This document shows, piece after piece, positions 27,589-36,290 of a stretch of DNA of 64,000 nucleotides. The position numbers were made by a program, and so were the translations under genes. The notes beneath the pieces are model-generated. The model worked only from the letters and a program-made list of their open reading frames with translations. It searched no databases and was not told the origin of the DNA. Position 1 is the first letter of the stretch; every line of letters starts with the position of its first letter. The stretch comes from Chryseobacterium nakagawai (GTDB lineage: Bacteria > Bacteroidota > Bacteroidia > Flavobacteriales > Weeksellaceae), in contig NZ_LR134386.1 of assembly GCF_900637665.1 (NCBI RefSeq), forward strand, positions 3,712,501-3,776,500. Direction: 5' to 3'.

Positions 27589-28260
27589 ATGAAAAAATAT
27601 ATTATTGCAGCCGCTCTTATTATAGGAACCGGTGCTGTTATTACCACCACTGTACAATCCTGTACGACATTGGCCACAAGTGACATGGGACTTTCCATTA
27701 TTAAAAGAATGCTACTCAATGGTATTGATAAAGGAATGGGGATCTACACCAATAAAGAAGCCTTTTTACAGAACAATATGGTAGACAAGGCACTTCCGAA
27801 AGAGCTTAGAGACATTAACTCTATGCTGGAAAAAATTGCTCCGTCATTAGTTGCTAAAGAAAGAGATTATATTGCACAGGCTGCTGCGTATACGGTAAAC
27901 ACTTCAAGGCCTATTCTGCAAGGTGCAGTAAACAGTTTAAATGCTCAGGATGTAACCCGAATCATTGAGGGAACGACTGCCACACAAATTCTGAAAGAAA
28001 AAACATCTCAACAACTGATTGCAGCTATTGCCCCGAAGGTAGATGAGAAACTTAACGAATATGGGATCGTAAAAACAATTAATACCGCTTTATCCGGCAG
28101 TAATTTCCTGGGAAATCTTTTAGGAGGAAATAAAAATACTGTAAACTCAGGTGGATTGAGCCAATTAGCTTCTGAACAACTGGTTGCAGGACTCTTCAAT
28201 ATCATTGAAGATTACGAACACCAGAACTCCAAATCGCTGCTTGGACCATTTGGAAAATAG
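27589..28260 (+). CDS. DUF4197 family lipoprotein-like protein
   Basis: The start at 27589 is set by a consensus promoter just upstream and gives MKKYIIAAALIIGTGAVITTTVQSC, a signal with a possible lipobox (VQSC). The 223-residue product matches DUF4197: LLNGIDKGMGIYTNKEAFLQN, ALPKELRDINSMLEKI, AAAYTVNTSRPILQGAVNSL, IIEGTTATQILKEKTS and APKVDEKLNEYGIVKTIN. The family is all-alpha and periplasmic or lipid-anchored, of unknown function. It is followed 40 bases later by a DUF493 gene, probably cotranscribed, and both end at the terminator at 28673. Confidence 0.8.
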   Translation: MKKYIIAAALIIGTGAVITTTVQSCTTLATSDMGLSIIKRMLLNGIDKGMGIYTNKEAFLQNNMVDKALPKELRDINSMLEKIAPSLVAKERDYIAQAAAYTVNTSRPILQGAVNSLNAQDVTRIIEGTTATQILKEKTSQQLIAAIAPKVDEKLNEYGIVKTINTALSGSNFLGNLLGGNKNTVNSGGLSQLASEQLVAGLFNIIEDYEHQNSKSLLGPFGK

Positions 28261-28300
28261 GAAAAATTTCATTATATTTATATAATATTAAGAACCGCAG

Positions 28301-28606
28301 ATGGACATATTACAAGGAAATCAACACGCAAGTCCTGAAGATTTCTATAAATCTTTAAAGGAGAAACTGGAAGGTCATCATGATTTTCCTGAAGATTATT
28401 TATTTAAATTTATTATTCCTACAGACCAATCAAAACTTACTGAAATTTACAAGGTTTTTGATGGTATTAAATTTACATTAGGGAACCGCGAAAGCAAAAA
28501 TGGAAAATACACAGCCTGCAACATCAATGCATTTGTTTTAGATGCCAATCAGGTAGTGAAAATTTATCAAGAAGTAGCAAAAATAGAAGGCGTTATTCTA
28601 TTGTAA
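28301..28606 (+). CDS. DUF493 family (YbeD-like) protein
   Basis: This 101-residue cytosolic protein fits DUF493: DFYKSLKEKLEGHHDFPEDYLFKFIIP at the start, then the ferredoxin-like beta-alpha-beta core (GIKFTLGNRESKNGKYTACN, FVLDANQVVKIYQEVAKIEGVILL). The E. coli relative YbeD is a small ACT-like protein of unknown role. It ends shortly before a strong bidirectional terminator. No special features. Confidence 0.85.
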   Translation: MDILQGNQHASPEDFYKSLKEKLEGHHDFPEDYLFKFIIPTDQSKLTEIYKVFDGIKFTLGNRESKNGKYTACNINAFVLDANQVVKIYQEVAKIEGVILL

Positions 28607-28672
28607 AATAAAAAAAGGCTGTCAGAAATGATGGTCTTTTTATTAGAGAATAAAAAGTTATGTACAAATAAA

Positions 28673-28710
28673 ACTGCGGCTGTTTCGTAAGAAACAGCCG
28701 CAGTTTTTAT
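28673..28710. terminator. bidirectional terminator
   Basis: A perfect 14-bp stem (ACTGCGGCTGTTTC/GAAACAGCCGCAGT) with a GTAA loop, flanked by A-rich and T-rich runs. It lies between the convergent DUF493 and ArsC-like genes and should stop transcripts from both sides. Confidence 0.85.
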
Positions 28711-28718
28711 ATATTTTA

Positions 28719-29069
28719 TTATTTCTCAATAAAGAACTTTACATTCTCAATAGGCCTTCCCAACATCGCTACTGAACCTTTTACCAAGATAGGTCTTTGT
28801 ATCAGAGAGGGGTTTTCAGACAGAATTTTAATCCATTCTTCTTCCGAATAATTCTTATCTGCATATTCTTCAATATACAGTTTATCTGTCTTTCGAATGA
28901 TATGAAAAACGCTCTGATTCAGCTTCTTCAATACGGTTTTGATTTCCAGAATACTTAGTGGATCTTCAATCATATTAATGATCTCGAAATGAACTCCGTT
29001 TTCATCAAGATACTCCAAAACTGCGTTGGATTTTGAACAGCTTCCGTTATGTAAAACTTTCACTAACAT
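28719..29069 (-). CDS. ArsC/Spx-family thioredoxin-fold reductase
   Basis: This 116-residue protein has the ArsC-family fold: VLHNGSCSKSNAVLEYLDE at the N-terminus with the single catalytic Cys11, and the conserved IQRPILVKG with cis-Pro near residue 94. It lacks the CxxC of Spx and matches the YfgD-like glutaredoxin-dependent arsenate-reductase group. No ars operon genes are near, so true arsenate reduction is uncertain; it may be a general thiol reductase. Confidence 0.8.
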   Translation of the reverse strand: MLVKVLHNGSCSKSNAVLEYLDENGVHFEIINMIEDPLSILEIKTVLKKLNQSVFHIIRKTDKLYIEEYADKNYSEEEWIKILSENPSLIQRPILVKGSVAMLGRPIENVKFFIEK

Positions 29070-29157
29070 TTCTAATTATTTTAATAAATTAAACTTGCTT
29101 CTCACAAATTTAATAAGAATTTAATGGATGTTGTCTTAATGTTCTGATAAAAGTTTG

Positions 29158-29772
29158 TTAAAACAATCCGTGTAATTCTGTTTCAATTTTTTCCAAAATT
29201 AATCCAAAATCCTCTGGCTTTTCAACGAAATCTAAATTGTCTACTTCAATAATCAATAGCTTTCCTTCCGTATAATTGGAAATCCATTTTTCATATTTCT
29301 GATTCAGTTTTGAAAGGTATTCGATACTGATGGATGCTTCATATTCACGTCCTCTTTTGTAAATTTTCTTTACCAGATTCGGAACATCTGATTTTAAGTA
29401 AATTAAAAGATCTGGTGCTGAAACGAATGATTTCATCAAATCAAAAACAGATGAATAATTATTGAAATCCCTGTCAGAAAGAAGGTTCATATCATTAAGG
29501 TTCTCTGCAAAGATGTGAGCATCTTCATAAATAGTACGGTCCTGAATAATATTTTTACCACTTTCTCTGATTTCTTTTACCTGACGGAATCTGCTTCCCA
29601 GAAAATACACCTGCAGGGCAAAGCTCCACTTACTCATATCTGAATAAAAATCTTCTAGATAAGGATTGTGATCTACGTCTTCAAACTGTGCATCCCATCC
29701 GTAATGCTTAGAAAGCATCGTAGTTAAAGTTGTTTTTCCTGCTCCAATGTTTCCTGTAACTGCAATATGCAT
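29158..29772 (-). CDS. deoxynucleoside kinase
   Basis: This 204-residue cytosolic enzyme has the P-loop GNIGAGKTT (7-15), the substrate-binding EDVDHNPYLEDFY, the QDRTIYEDAHIFA motif with the DR(S/T) pair, and a LID arginine cluster (KRGREYEASI). This matches the dNK family (deoxyadenosine/deoxyguanosine kinases) that phosphorylates deoxynucleosides for salvage. Full length for the family. It lies 25 bases downstream of a secreted-protein gene on the same strand and may share its transcript. Confidence 0.9.
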   Translation of the reverse strand: MHIAVTGNIGAGKTTLTTMLSKHYGWDAQFEDVDHNPYLEDFYSDMSKWSFALQVYFLGSRFRQVKEIRESGKNIIQDRTIYEDAHIFAENLNDMNLLSDRDFNNYSSVFDLMKSFVSAPDLLIYLKSDVPNLVKKIYKRGREYEASISIEYLSKLNQKYEKWISNYTEGKLLIIEVDNLDFVEKPEDFGLILEKIETELHGLF

Positions 29773-29797
29773 AATTCTTTTTCCTTGTATTTACTGA

Positions 29798-30805
29798 TTA
29801 ATTGATAAGCTTTTCTACACCTGCTGCCTGAACTTCGGAAGTTTCTTCAATCAATTTCTCCAATGTGTTGTCAGAGGTCTTCTTTTCAATACCTTCTCCA
29901 TTGGTTTTTTCTTCAGCTTTATCTGCGGGTTTTCCGGTAGATTGCTGTATGATCTGAAGCTCAGCTTCCTGTTGTTTTTGCTGTCTGGCCTTCTTTACTT
30001 TTTCAAGGCTGTAAAGATAGAGTTTGTTCCCCTTGATTTCAAAATAAGAAAGGATGTTTTTATCCACAATTTGTGCATCAGGATCATCAAAAACAACACT
30101 CATTCCTTTCTCAGGAATATATTTTAAGATTGAATTATTGGCAACAACCAAAATATTATCATTTTCCCGTCTGAAGCGTTTCCCGTTATCCACTGGCGCT
30201 TCAAATAATTTTTCAAACTTCAGATTATAAATTCTGATATGCTTTTTAGTGAGAACATAGACTTTAGTTTCATACACCAGCAGATCCATCAGATCCTCGA
30301 AACTGATATCAAAAGGAAATGAGTTGATGGTGGTATCATTTCTGAAATTGTACTGTATCAAACGTTTTGTACTGTCATCTAATAACCACAACTGCTGTAG
30401 ATCTTCAGCATAAGCCATTCTTATAAAACCAAATTTCTGCTTAAAATCAATCCGTTGGATTTCATTCATATTTTGGTCTATAAATTTCATTTCCTGGGCA
30501 TTTTCTGAAAACAAAGGTACATTCAGCGGGTTTTGTACCGTCTGCACTTTATAAGGAACAGTAAACATCAGTTTACCAATCTGCTTTCCCAAAGAATCAT
30601 ATTTGGTAAAACTAAAGTCTTTATTTTTATAGATGTACAGGTTTCCGTAATCATCGGCCAGCATATCTTTGGCCTCTTTAAGCTTCAAAGTATCTAAAGG
30701 AAGAACGTTCTGCGCCGTAGAGGAACAGAAAATAAAAATGCATATCAGATAGATTAATCTCAAAATTCTTTTACTAAGATAGCGCTCCTCATGGAACGCT
30801 ACCAA
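29798..30805 (-). CDS. exported propeller-like protein of unknown function
   Basis: This 335-residue protein has a signal segment (RLIYLICIFIFCSSTAQ). The mature part reads as repeated blade-like units (DDYGNLYIYKNKDFSFTKYD, LQQLWLLDDSTKRLIQYN, ETKVYVLTKKHIRIYNLK) consistent with a beta-propeller. The last 70 residues are charged and low-complexity (KKARQQKQQEAELQII, KPADKAEEKTNGEG). No domain family recognised. It precedes the deoxynucleoside kinase gene on the same strand. The first 12 residues before the signal are hydrophilic, so the start could be somewhat later, but no better ATG exists. Confidence 0.6.
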   Translation of the reverse strand: MVAFHEERYLSKRILRLIYLICIFIFCSSTAQNVLPLDTLKLKEAKDMLADDYGNLYIYKNKDFSFTKYDSLGKQIGKLMFTVPYKVQTVQNPLNVPLFSENAQEMKFIDQNMNEIQRIDFKQKFGFIRMAYAEDLQQLWLLDDSTKRLIQYNFRNDTTINSFPFDISFEDLMDLLVYETKVYVLTKKHIRIYNLKFEKLFEAPVDNGKRFRRENDNILVVANNSILKYIPEKGMSVVFDDPDAQIVDKNILSYFEIKGNKLYLYSLEKVKKARQQKQQEAELQIIQQSTGKPADKAEEKTNGEGIEKKTSDNTLEKLIEETSEVQAAGVEKLIN

Positions 30806-30850
30806 TTTACACTTTATTTTATTCGAATAGAAATTGTTATGAAACTTTTC

Positions 30851-31873
30851 TTATTTAATAACAACTTCATAAATCTTTGGCCAATTCTTCCCTGTTACCA
30901 ACATATTTTCTCCTTTGAAAGCAATTCCGTTCAGAACATCATCTGTTCCTTTGGTATTTTGTTTTGCAATTTCTGTAAAATCAAATGTACCTACTACTTC
31001 TCCGGTTGCAGGATTGATTTTCAGGATGATTGGCTTTTGCCATACATTGGCATACAGGAATCCGTTGTGAAATTCCAGTTCGTTTAGCTGGTCGTATGCT
31101 TGTGAACTTCCCGCTACAGCAATATATTTGATGAGTTTTGACGGATCACTAGGATCAAGGAAATATAAAAGCTTACTTCCGTCTGAAGCAATCAGGCTCT
31201 TTCCGTCATACGTTAATCCCCAACCTTCACCTAATACGTTTGGATAAGCAAATTCTGAAAGTAATTTCAGAGAGCTTTTATCATAAATATATCCTTTTTT
31301 ACTCTGCCAGGTCAATTGATATACTTTATCTCCTACAATCGTACTTCCTTCTGAAAAATCTTCCGGAGCCTGTTTAGTAGACGCAAGTGGTGTAGTGGTT
31401 CCCAATGTATATTTTAAGATCTGCGAAGACCCATTCTGACCGTCACTTTCATAGATCGTATTTCCTTCAGCCTGGAATCCCTGTACAAAGTTTTTAGGAT
31501 CATGAGGATATTCTGCTACAATCTGGTAAGCAATATTTTTTTCAGGATTTTTTGCAAATACATTGATGGTAGCATCCTGATTTAAGGTTTCTCCACCTTT
31601 GGTTTTGATATTAAAAGTAACTGCGTTATCTCCCAAGGTAAAAAACTTCGGATCAATCGTAAGATCTGTTGTTTCTTTATCTCCAAAGCTGATGCTTACG
31701 CTTTCTGCATTTTCTGTAACCTCTTTTGGAAGTTGGAGTTTATCACCAAAATGATATCCTTTTGCTTCCATTGAATTATTATATGTGTTTAATGTATCAA
31801 GAATTTCCTTATCCTTATTACAAGATGCCAGTAGTAAAATTGCTGCGAAACCCGCTATTATATTTTTTTTCAT
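30851..31873 (-). CDS. glutaminyl-peptide cyclotransferase (plant/bacterial propeller type), lipoprotein
   Basis: This 340-residue lipoprotein (AILLLASCNKD lipobox) has an N-terminal extension of about 120 residues and then the glutamine cyclotransferase domain: YPHDPKNFVQGFQAEGNTIYESDG, PEDFSEGSTIVGDKVYQLTW, LGEGWGLTYDGKSL, LNELEFHNGFLYANVWQ and LNGIAFKGENMLVTGKNWPKIYEV. This five-bladed propeller family converts N-terminal Gln of exported proteins to pyroglutamate. Such enzymes are common in Bacteroidota, where many exported proteins begin with Gln after signal cleavage. A TATTTTTG box lies at 31894-31901 just upstream. Confidence 0.88.
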   Translation of the reverse strand: MKKNIIAGFAAILLLASCNKDKEILDTLNTYNNSMEAKGYHFGDKLQLPKEVTENAESVSISFGDKETTDLTIDPKFFTLGDNAVTFNIKTKGGETLNQDATINVFAKNPEKNIAYQIVAEYPHDPKNFVQGFQAEGNTIYESDGQNGSSQILKYTLGTTTPLASTKQAPEDFSEGSTIVGDKVYQLTWQSKKGYIYDKSSLKLLSEFAYPNVLGEGWGLTYDGKSLIASDGSKLLYFLDPSDPSKLIKYIAVAGSSQAYDQLNELEFHNGFLYANVWQKPIILKINPATGEVVGTFDFTEIAKQNTKGTDDVLNGIAFKGENMLVTGKNWPKIYEVVIK

Positions 31874-31908
31874 TGACTTTCTAAATATTTCCCCAAAAAT
31901 AGCAAATT

Positions 31909-32292
31909 TTATTCCGTATTGCCAATATTATCCATAGGTTCACCAAATTGTAGGATATATCCGTTGTTATCGTACACTGCAAATTCCCTCATTCCCCATT
32001 CAAAAGTTTCAATTTCATAACAGATTTTAGCCTTTGTTTTAAGATGTTCCCATAATTCATCTACTTTATTTACATTAAAATAAAATGATCCTGTAAAACC
32101 AATGGTTACTGTATTTTCATGTTTATTGGGTAAAGCAAGCATGATATACACCTCGTCTTTTCTCAGGGATGCCCAATGCCAGTCATCATTTCTGGCTAAT
32201 AGCTCAAAACCGAGAATATGCAAATAAAAACCTATAGTTTCATCGAGGTTTTCTGTCCAAAGCACGGGTCGAAGTCCAGTAAATCTGCTCAT
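31909..32292 (-). CDS. VOC superfamily protein (glyoxalase/bleomycin-resistance fold)
   Basis: This 127-residue protein shows two beta-alpha-beta-beta-beta modules: LRPVLWTENLDETIGFYLHILGFELL, then VTIGFTGSFYFNVNKVDELWEHL and the metal-site end FAVYDNNGYILQFGEP. It fits a small VOC protein, with the last glutamate a probable metal ligand. The substrate is unknown. Its start is five bases after the GNAT stop, and with the AHSA1 gene it forms a three-gene run of small cytosolic proteins. Confidence 0.78.
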   Translation of the reverse strand: MSRFTGLRPVLWTENLDETIGFYLHILGFELLARNDDWHWASLRKDEVYIMLALPNKHENTVTIGFTGSFYFNVNKVDELWEHLKTKAKICYEIETFEWGMREFAVYDNNGYILQFGEPMDNIGNTE

Positions 32293-32297
32293 AACTT

Positions 32298-32798
32298 CTA
32301 TAATTGAAAAGTATCTCTGTGAATCTTCATATTAATTGAAACCCAGGTTTCATCATCAATTTTCGCTTCATTCTTTACAGCCGGATCAATAACAAAGCCA
32401 ACTTTTTTGTAACATTCAATGGCTCCGGTATTCCAGTCGTAGACATTCAGTTCTGCCAGCTCTCTGTTTAAATGACTGAATCCATACTTCAGAAGTTCCT
32501 GCATCACCTTTTTGCCATACCCTTTTCCCCTGTTATTCTCATCCCATATTAAAACTCTTCCCAACAGAAATGTTTCATCTTTTAGAAATATTTGGGCATG
32601 ACCGATTGTATTCTGATTTTCTACATCAATTATTTTGAATAGTGTTCTGTTTTCATCAGACAAATCTACTTCAAGCTGATCTTTAGTTAAAGGAAAGCGA
32701 TACATAGGCCCCGCAAACTGCAGAAGGCCTTTTTTATCTTTAATATTTGAAATCAATGCTGGCGCATCATTAATATGAAAAGACTCTAATGCTATCAT
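32298..32798 (-). CDS. GNAT family N-acetyltransferase
   Basis: This 166-residue protein has the GNAT core: strand IGHAQIFLKDETFLLGRVLIWDE, the acetyl-CoA pyrophosphate loop NRGKGYGKKVMQELLKYGF and the C-terminal ELNVYDWNTGAIECYKKVGFV. It matches the RimJ/RimL-like branch. The acceptor is unknown. Four bases after the AHSA1 gene and five before the VOC gene, so one operon is likely. Confidence 0.83.
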   Translation of the reverse strand: MIALESFHINDAPALISNIKDKKGLLQFAGPMYRFPLTKDQLEVDLSDENRTLFKIIDVENQNTIGHAQIFLKDETFLLGRVLIWDENNRGKGYGKKVMQELLKYGFSHLNRELAELNVYDWNTGAIECYKKVGFVIDPAVKNEAKIDDETWVSINMKIHRDTFQL

Positions 32799-32802
32799 TC
32801 GT

Positions 32803-33228
32803 TTATTTTTCTAAATATTCTTTCAAACTCTGACCTACAATGGAGTTCCAGCCTCCGGTAAAATTTTCTCTTGAAAAACCTTCTCCCAACTCTTTAAAGT
32901 TTTCAATTTCTTCATGGGTTAATTTGACCAAAGTTCCGTTATCTTCTGGTTGTAATTCCCATGTTACAGTAGTTTTCAAATCTGAAAAATCAGGATAAGA
33001 CCAGGTATGCTTTAATTTTTGGTTAGGAAGAATTTCAAGAATTTCACCTTGATGATGGTATTTATTTTCGCCTCCGGGTTCGTAAAAATTAAATATTTTT
33101 CCTACTTCAAGCTCAAAATCCTTAATATCAAAATACCAGGACTTCATTTCATTCTTATCTGTCAATGCTTCCCAAATCTTATCGATGGGGGCATTTATTT
33201 TGTATTGGACGGTGATTGGTGTGTTCAT
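32803..33228 (-). CDS. SRPBCC/AHSA1 domain protein
   Basis: The start at 33228 (MNTPITVQYKINAPIDKIWEAL) begins exactly at the first strand of the AHSA1-type domain; the open frame extends 14 codons upstream without homology. The 141-residue product shows WYFDIKDFELEVGKIFNFYE, GEILEILPNQKLKHTWSY, TTVTWELQPEDNGTLVKLTHE and the C-terminal helix GGWNSIVGQSLKEYLEK. Such proteins bind hydrophobic ligands or act as Hsp90-activator-like folds. Ligand unknown. First gene of a three-gene run. Confidence 0.82.
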   Translation of the reverse strand: MNTPITVQYKINAPIDKIWEALTDKNEMKSWYFDIKDFELEVGKIFNFYEPGGENKYHHQGEILEILPNQKLKHTWSYPDFSDLKTTVTWELQPEDNGTLVKLTHEEIENFKELGEGFSRENFTGGWNSIVGQSLKEYLEK

Positions 33229-33289
33229 ATTACTAAAATTTAATTCAACTATTTTAACGATAAAAGTCACAAAAGAATCTTAACACTTA

Positions 33290-33440
33290 AGTCATTTTAA
33301 AGTTAATATTCTTACTATTGAAAAGAGCACTTAAGTTTTGAAAATCTGTAGATTTTCACTTTGTGCATTTTATGCAAGTTAACCTTAATTTTAGACTTAG
33401 CTTAAATCCTTTTGTGACTTCTATGGTTAATTTTACTTTA
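33290..33440. repeat. intergenic sequence with inverted repeats
   Basis: No gene is visible. GAAAATCT/AGATTTTC (33340-33357, two-base spacer) and TGCATTTTATGCA nearby form small palindromes in a block beginning CACTTAAGTTTTG. The block looks like a dispersed intergenic repeat of this genus, but only one copy lies in the window. Confidence 0.3.
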
Positions 33441-33459
33441 TTGTAAACATCCCATAGTA

Positions 33460-35070
33460 TCAATGAGAAAATCCGGTAATTTTTGCTTCATCAAAATCCA
33501 GCTGCATTTCAATGGTTCTCATCACATGATCGTCAAATATTTTTTCTTTTTTCATTCTATGTAATTCGTTTCTCTGTGCCTGAATCACCTGGCGCAAGAC
33601 ATCTTTATTTTCATTGATGGCCGTTACATAATCTCCGGTAGAAGCCATACATTGGGCTTTATCAGCCATCAACATCATTTCGTTTTCCAATTTATGTTTT
33701 TGATGACGAACAAGACTGTTGGATACTGCCAATTCAGAAAAATCATTTTCCAGTTTATGCAAAGCTGTTTCTTTAAGCTTACGCATCAAAATAACTTCTT
33801 GCTTTTCCTCCGGCAACTCACTTCCTGTATCCTGGATGTTTAATAATTTCAGGATTGGAGAAAGCAACAATCCTTGCCCAACCAAAGTAATCAGAATAAT
33901 AACGAAAGTGACAAATAAAATGATATTACGATGTGGAAAAGCATCTCCATTAGGAAGAAATGCAGGAATAGACAATGCTGCCGCCAATGAAACCACCCCT
34001 CTCATCGCTGCAAAACTGATGATAAAAGGTTCGCGCCAATCCGGTTTCGGGACCTTCAATCTTAATTCTTTAGAGCAAAGCCTTGGGAAGTACATCAACG
34101 CATAACTGTATACTATTCTTGTTCCGATAATTGCTCCGCCTATAACCACACTGTAGAAAATTCCTTCTGAAACAGTATAATCTGTCAGTCCCTCCACAAC
34201 AATTGGCAACTCAAGACCGATGAGGATAAAAATGATGGTATTCATCAGAAATATCAGAACACTCCATACATTCCCGGATTGAATTCTTGAGGTGTGACTC
34301 AGGTAGCAATGGGAATTATAAGACATTAGCAATCCACCTGCAACCACAGCTAAAACTCCTGAAAAATGGAAGTGTTCTGCTCCAACATACATAATGTAAG
34401 GAACGATCAGTGTGATAACGGTGTCAATATTAGAATTCGTAGGAATAATCCTCAACAACGCTCCGAACAGAAGACCAACTGCGACTCCTACTGCAATTCC
34501 TCCAATCGCCATAGTAAAGAAATCCTGAACGGCATCTTTCCAGATAAACTGCCCTGAAATAACGGCTGCAAGGGCAAATTTAAATACAATTAAACTGGAT
34601 GCATCGTTAATTAAACTTTCTCCTTCAAGGATATTGGTGATCTTTTTAGGGATTTTCATATGCTTCAATACGGAAGTAGCCGCTACAGCATCCGGTGGAG
34701 AATTTACGCCACCCAATAAGAATCCCATTGCTACGGTAAGCCCCGGAATAATAGAAGATGAAAGGTACGCAACGACTATTGATGTTAAAAATACCAATCC
34801 AAAAGCCATGGAAAAGATCTGTTTTCTCCATTTATGAAAATCCTGCCATGACGTAAACCATGCGGCTTCAAATAATATGGGTGGAAGAAAAATAAGAAAA
34901 ACAAGATCCGGTTCTATTTCTACACGAGGCATTCCCGGAACAAAACTGATGAGCAATCCTGCAATTACAAGAAAGATTGGATAAGCTACTTTCAATTTTT
35001 GCCCTATCATTACTAATATCATTACAGACAATAAGACTACAATGGATATTATAACATAGCTGTGAATCAT
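33460..35070 (-). CDS. Na+/H+ antiporter, CPA1 family
   Basis: This 536-residue membrane protein has about twelve transmembrane helices in residues 1-410 and a cytosolic C-terminal tail of about 120 residues with coiled-coil character (KLKETALHKLENDFSELA). Family marks are FLPPILFEAAW, GGVNSPPDAVAATSVL, the ion-binding LEGESLINDASSLI and FAAMRGVVSLAAALSIP. It exchanges cytosolic Na+ (or K+) for H+ and serves pH and salt balance. It is a single gene with a leader of about 130 bases. Confidence 0.9.
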   Translation of the reverse strand: MIHSYVIISIVVLLSVMILVMIGQKLKVAYPIFLVIAGLLISFVPGMPRVEIEPDLVFLIFLPPILFEAAWFTSWQDFHKWRKQIFSMAFGLVFLTSIVVAYLSSSIIPGLTVAMGFLLGGVNSPPDAVAATSVLKHMKIPKKITNILEGESLINDASSLIVFKFALAAVISGQFIWKDAVQDFFTMAIGGIAVGVAVGLLFGALLRIIPTNSNIDTVITLIVPYIMYVGAEHFHFSGVLAVVAGGLLMSYNSHCYLSHTSRIQSGNVWSVLIFLMNTIIFILIGLELPIVVEGLTDYTVSEGIFYSVVIGGAIIGTRIVYSYALMYFPRLCSKELRLKVPKPDWREPFIISFAAMRGVVSLAAALSIPAFLPNGDAFPHRNIILFVTFVIILITLVGQGLLLSPILKLLNIQDTGSELPEEKQEVILMRKLKETALHKLENDFSELAVSNSLVRHQKHKLENEMMLMADKAQCMASTGDYVTAINENKDVLRQVIQAQRNELHRMKKEKIFDDHVMRTIEMQLDFDEAKITGFSH

Positions 35071-35113
35071 TTGATTTCGTTTTTTTAAGTATTATTTTTA
35101 ATTATTTTGTTTC

Positions 35114-35192
35114 AACCTTATCGGTTTTAAAAACCTATAAGGTTTATTTTCTTAACAAGGCTCACGCTGATTTTGCAGATAACGCAGAGTTG
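35114..35192. repeat. palindrome and dispersed-repeat fragment
   Basis: AACCTTAT (35114-35121) pairs with ATAAGGTT (35137-35144), with GGTTTT/AAAACC nested inside. It is followed by a CACGCTGATTTTGCAGATAACGCAGAG tract (key part GATTTTGCAGAT), a motif that recurs between genes in flavobacterial genomes as I remember. It lies between the bestrophin and antiporter genes and could act as a weak terminator. Confidence 0.4.
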
Positions 35193-35206
35193 TATCCATA
35201 AGGGTT

Positions 35207-36211
35207 TTAAAGGACAATATTATTTTTGGGAGTAATTGCCGGCGGAAGATCGGTTTCATCCAGCATATCTCTCATATCAATTTCAATGGTACGGCTGATC
35301 TGGGTGATAGGAACATCATTGGCACTTCCTTCAAAAGGATTCACTGATGCCTCTCCCACACTGTCTAAGGTATGAAAACACCATGTTACCAATAAAGAGA
35401 AAGGAATATTGAACCAAATTGTCCATCCTTCAACCACAGAACCTTCACCTAGTTTATCAAATTCCTTCAACAACCCAAAAGGAACAAATACAATAAACAA
35501 CAACAAAAGATAAGTGGTAATGGAAGAAAAGTTCCTTGGATAAGGAAAGTTCTTAATTCTTTCTGCTTTTCCCTGACTGTCAGTAAATTTCACCAACTGC
35601 TGATTGATCTGTGTCCACTGAAAATCATTAATTTCTCCTTTTTCATAAGCTTCAGACAATTCTTTACTTTGGCAGGCCATCAATTGAGTTGCCCTGTTTT
35701 TCTTACCCAGAATATATTGAAGTTCTGTTTCTGAAAGGTATTTCTTCAGTTCATCATCCAGTTTTGAAAGCCGTTCCGGAATATCATACTTTTTAGCATA
35801 TTCATCAAACTGTGCAGATCCTGTATTCTCCCAGGCTCTTGGTTCTCTAAGCTGGAATCTTAGTGCTGTAAGCCATGCATAATGACGAAGGAACATTTCT
35901 TTTACTTTATGTGAATCTTTTACAATAAGGGAGTCTCTTAGAATATATCCAAAGCTACGGCTGTCATTGATGATCGCTCCGTAAATCTGTCTTGCCTCCC
36001 AAAGCCTGCTGTAACTTGCATTATTTTTAAATCCTACGATAAAAGCAACCGCTGTTCCCATGATCGCAATAGGCTGCCAGGGCACGGAAAGAAATTTCCA
36101 ACCTAAAAAATAAAGAATCGTAGGAATAGCTGCCAATACGATTAAAGCATAAATACTGCGCCGTGTCCAATTGATGAATTCACGCGCTCCAAATCTTTTT
36201 CCTGAATGCAT
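35207..36211 (-). CDS. bestrophin family anion channel
   Basis: This 334-residue membrane protein fits the bacterial bestrophin (UPF0187) family: INWTRRSIYALIVLAAIPTIL, the conserved FIVGFKNNASYSRLWEAR segment, a long cytosolic helical region and a last membrane pair (FVPFGLLKEF, WFNIPFSLLVTWCFHTLD) followed by NPFEGSANDVPITQISRTIEID. Bacterial homologues form pentameric channels. It is followed on the same strand by the antiporter after about 130 bases. Confidence 0.9.
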   Translation of the reverse strand: MHSGKRFGAREFINWTRRSIYALIVLAAIPTILYFLGWKFLSVPWQPIAIMGTAVAFIVGFKNNASYSRLWEARQIYGAIINDSRSFGYILRDSLIVKDSHKVKEMFLRHYAWLTALRFQLREPRAWENTGSAQFDEYAKKYDIPERLSKLDDELKKYLSETELQYILGKKNRATQLMACQSKELSEAYEKGEINDFQWTQINQQLVKFTDSQGKAERIKNFPYPRNFSSITTYLLLLFIVFVPFGLLKEFDKLGEGSVVEGWTIWFNIPFSLLVTWCFHTLDSVGEASVNPFEGSANDVPITQISRTIEIDMRDMLDETDLPPAITPKNNIVL

Positions 36212-36290
36212 TATGTGTTATTTTTGTGTTAATTATTTAATAGTTTCAAATAATGATTTTCATCAGCGCATTCAGCAGAAACGGTTACAA

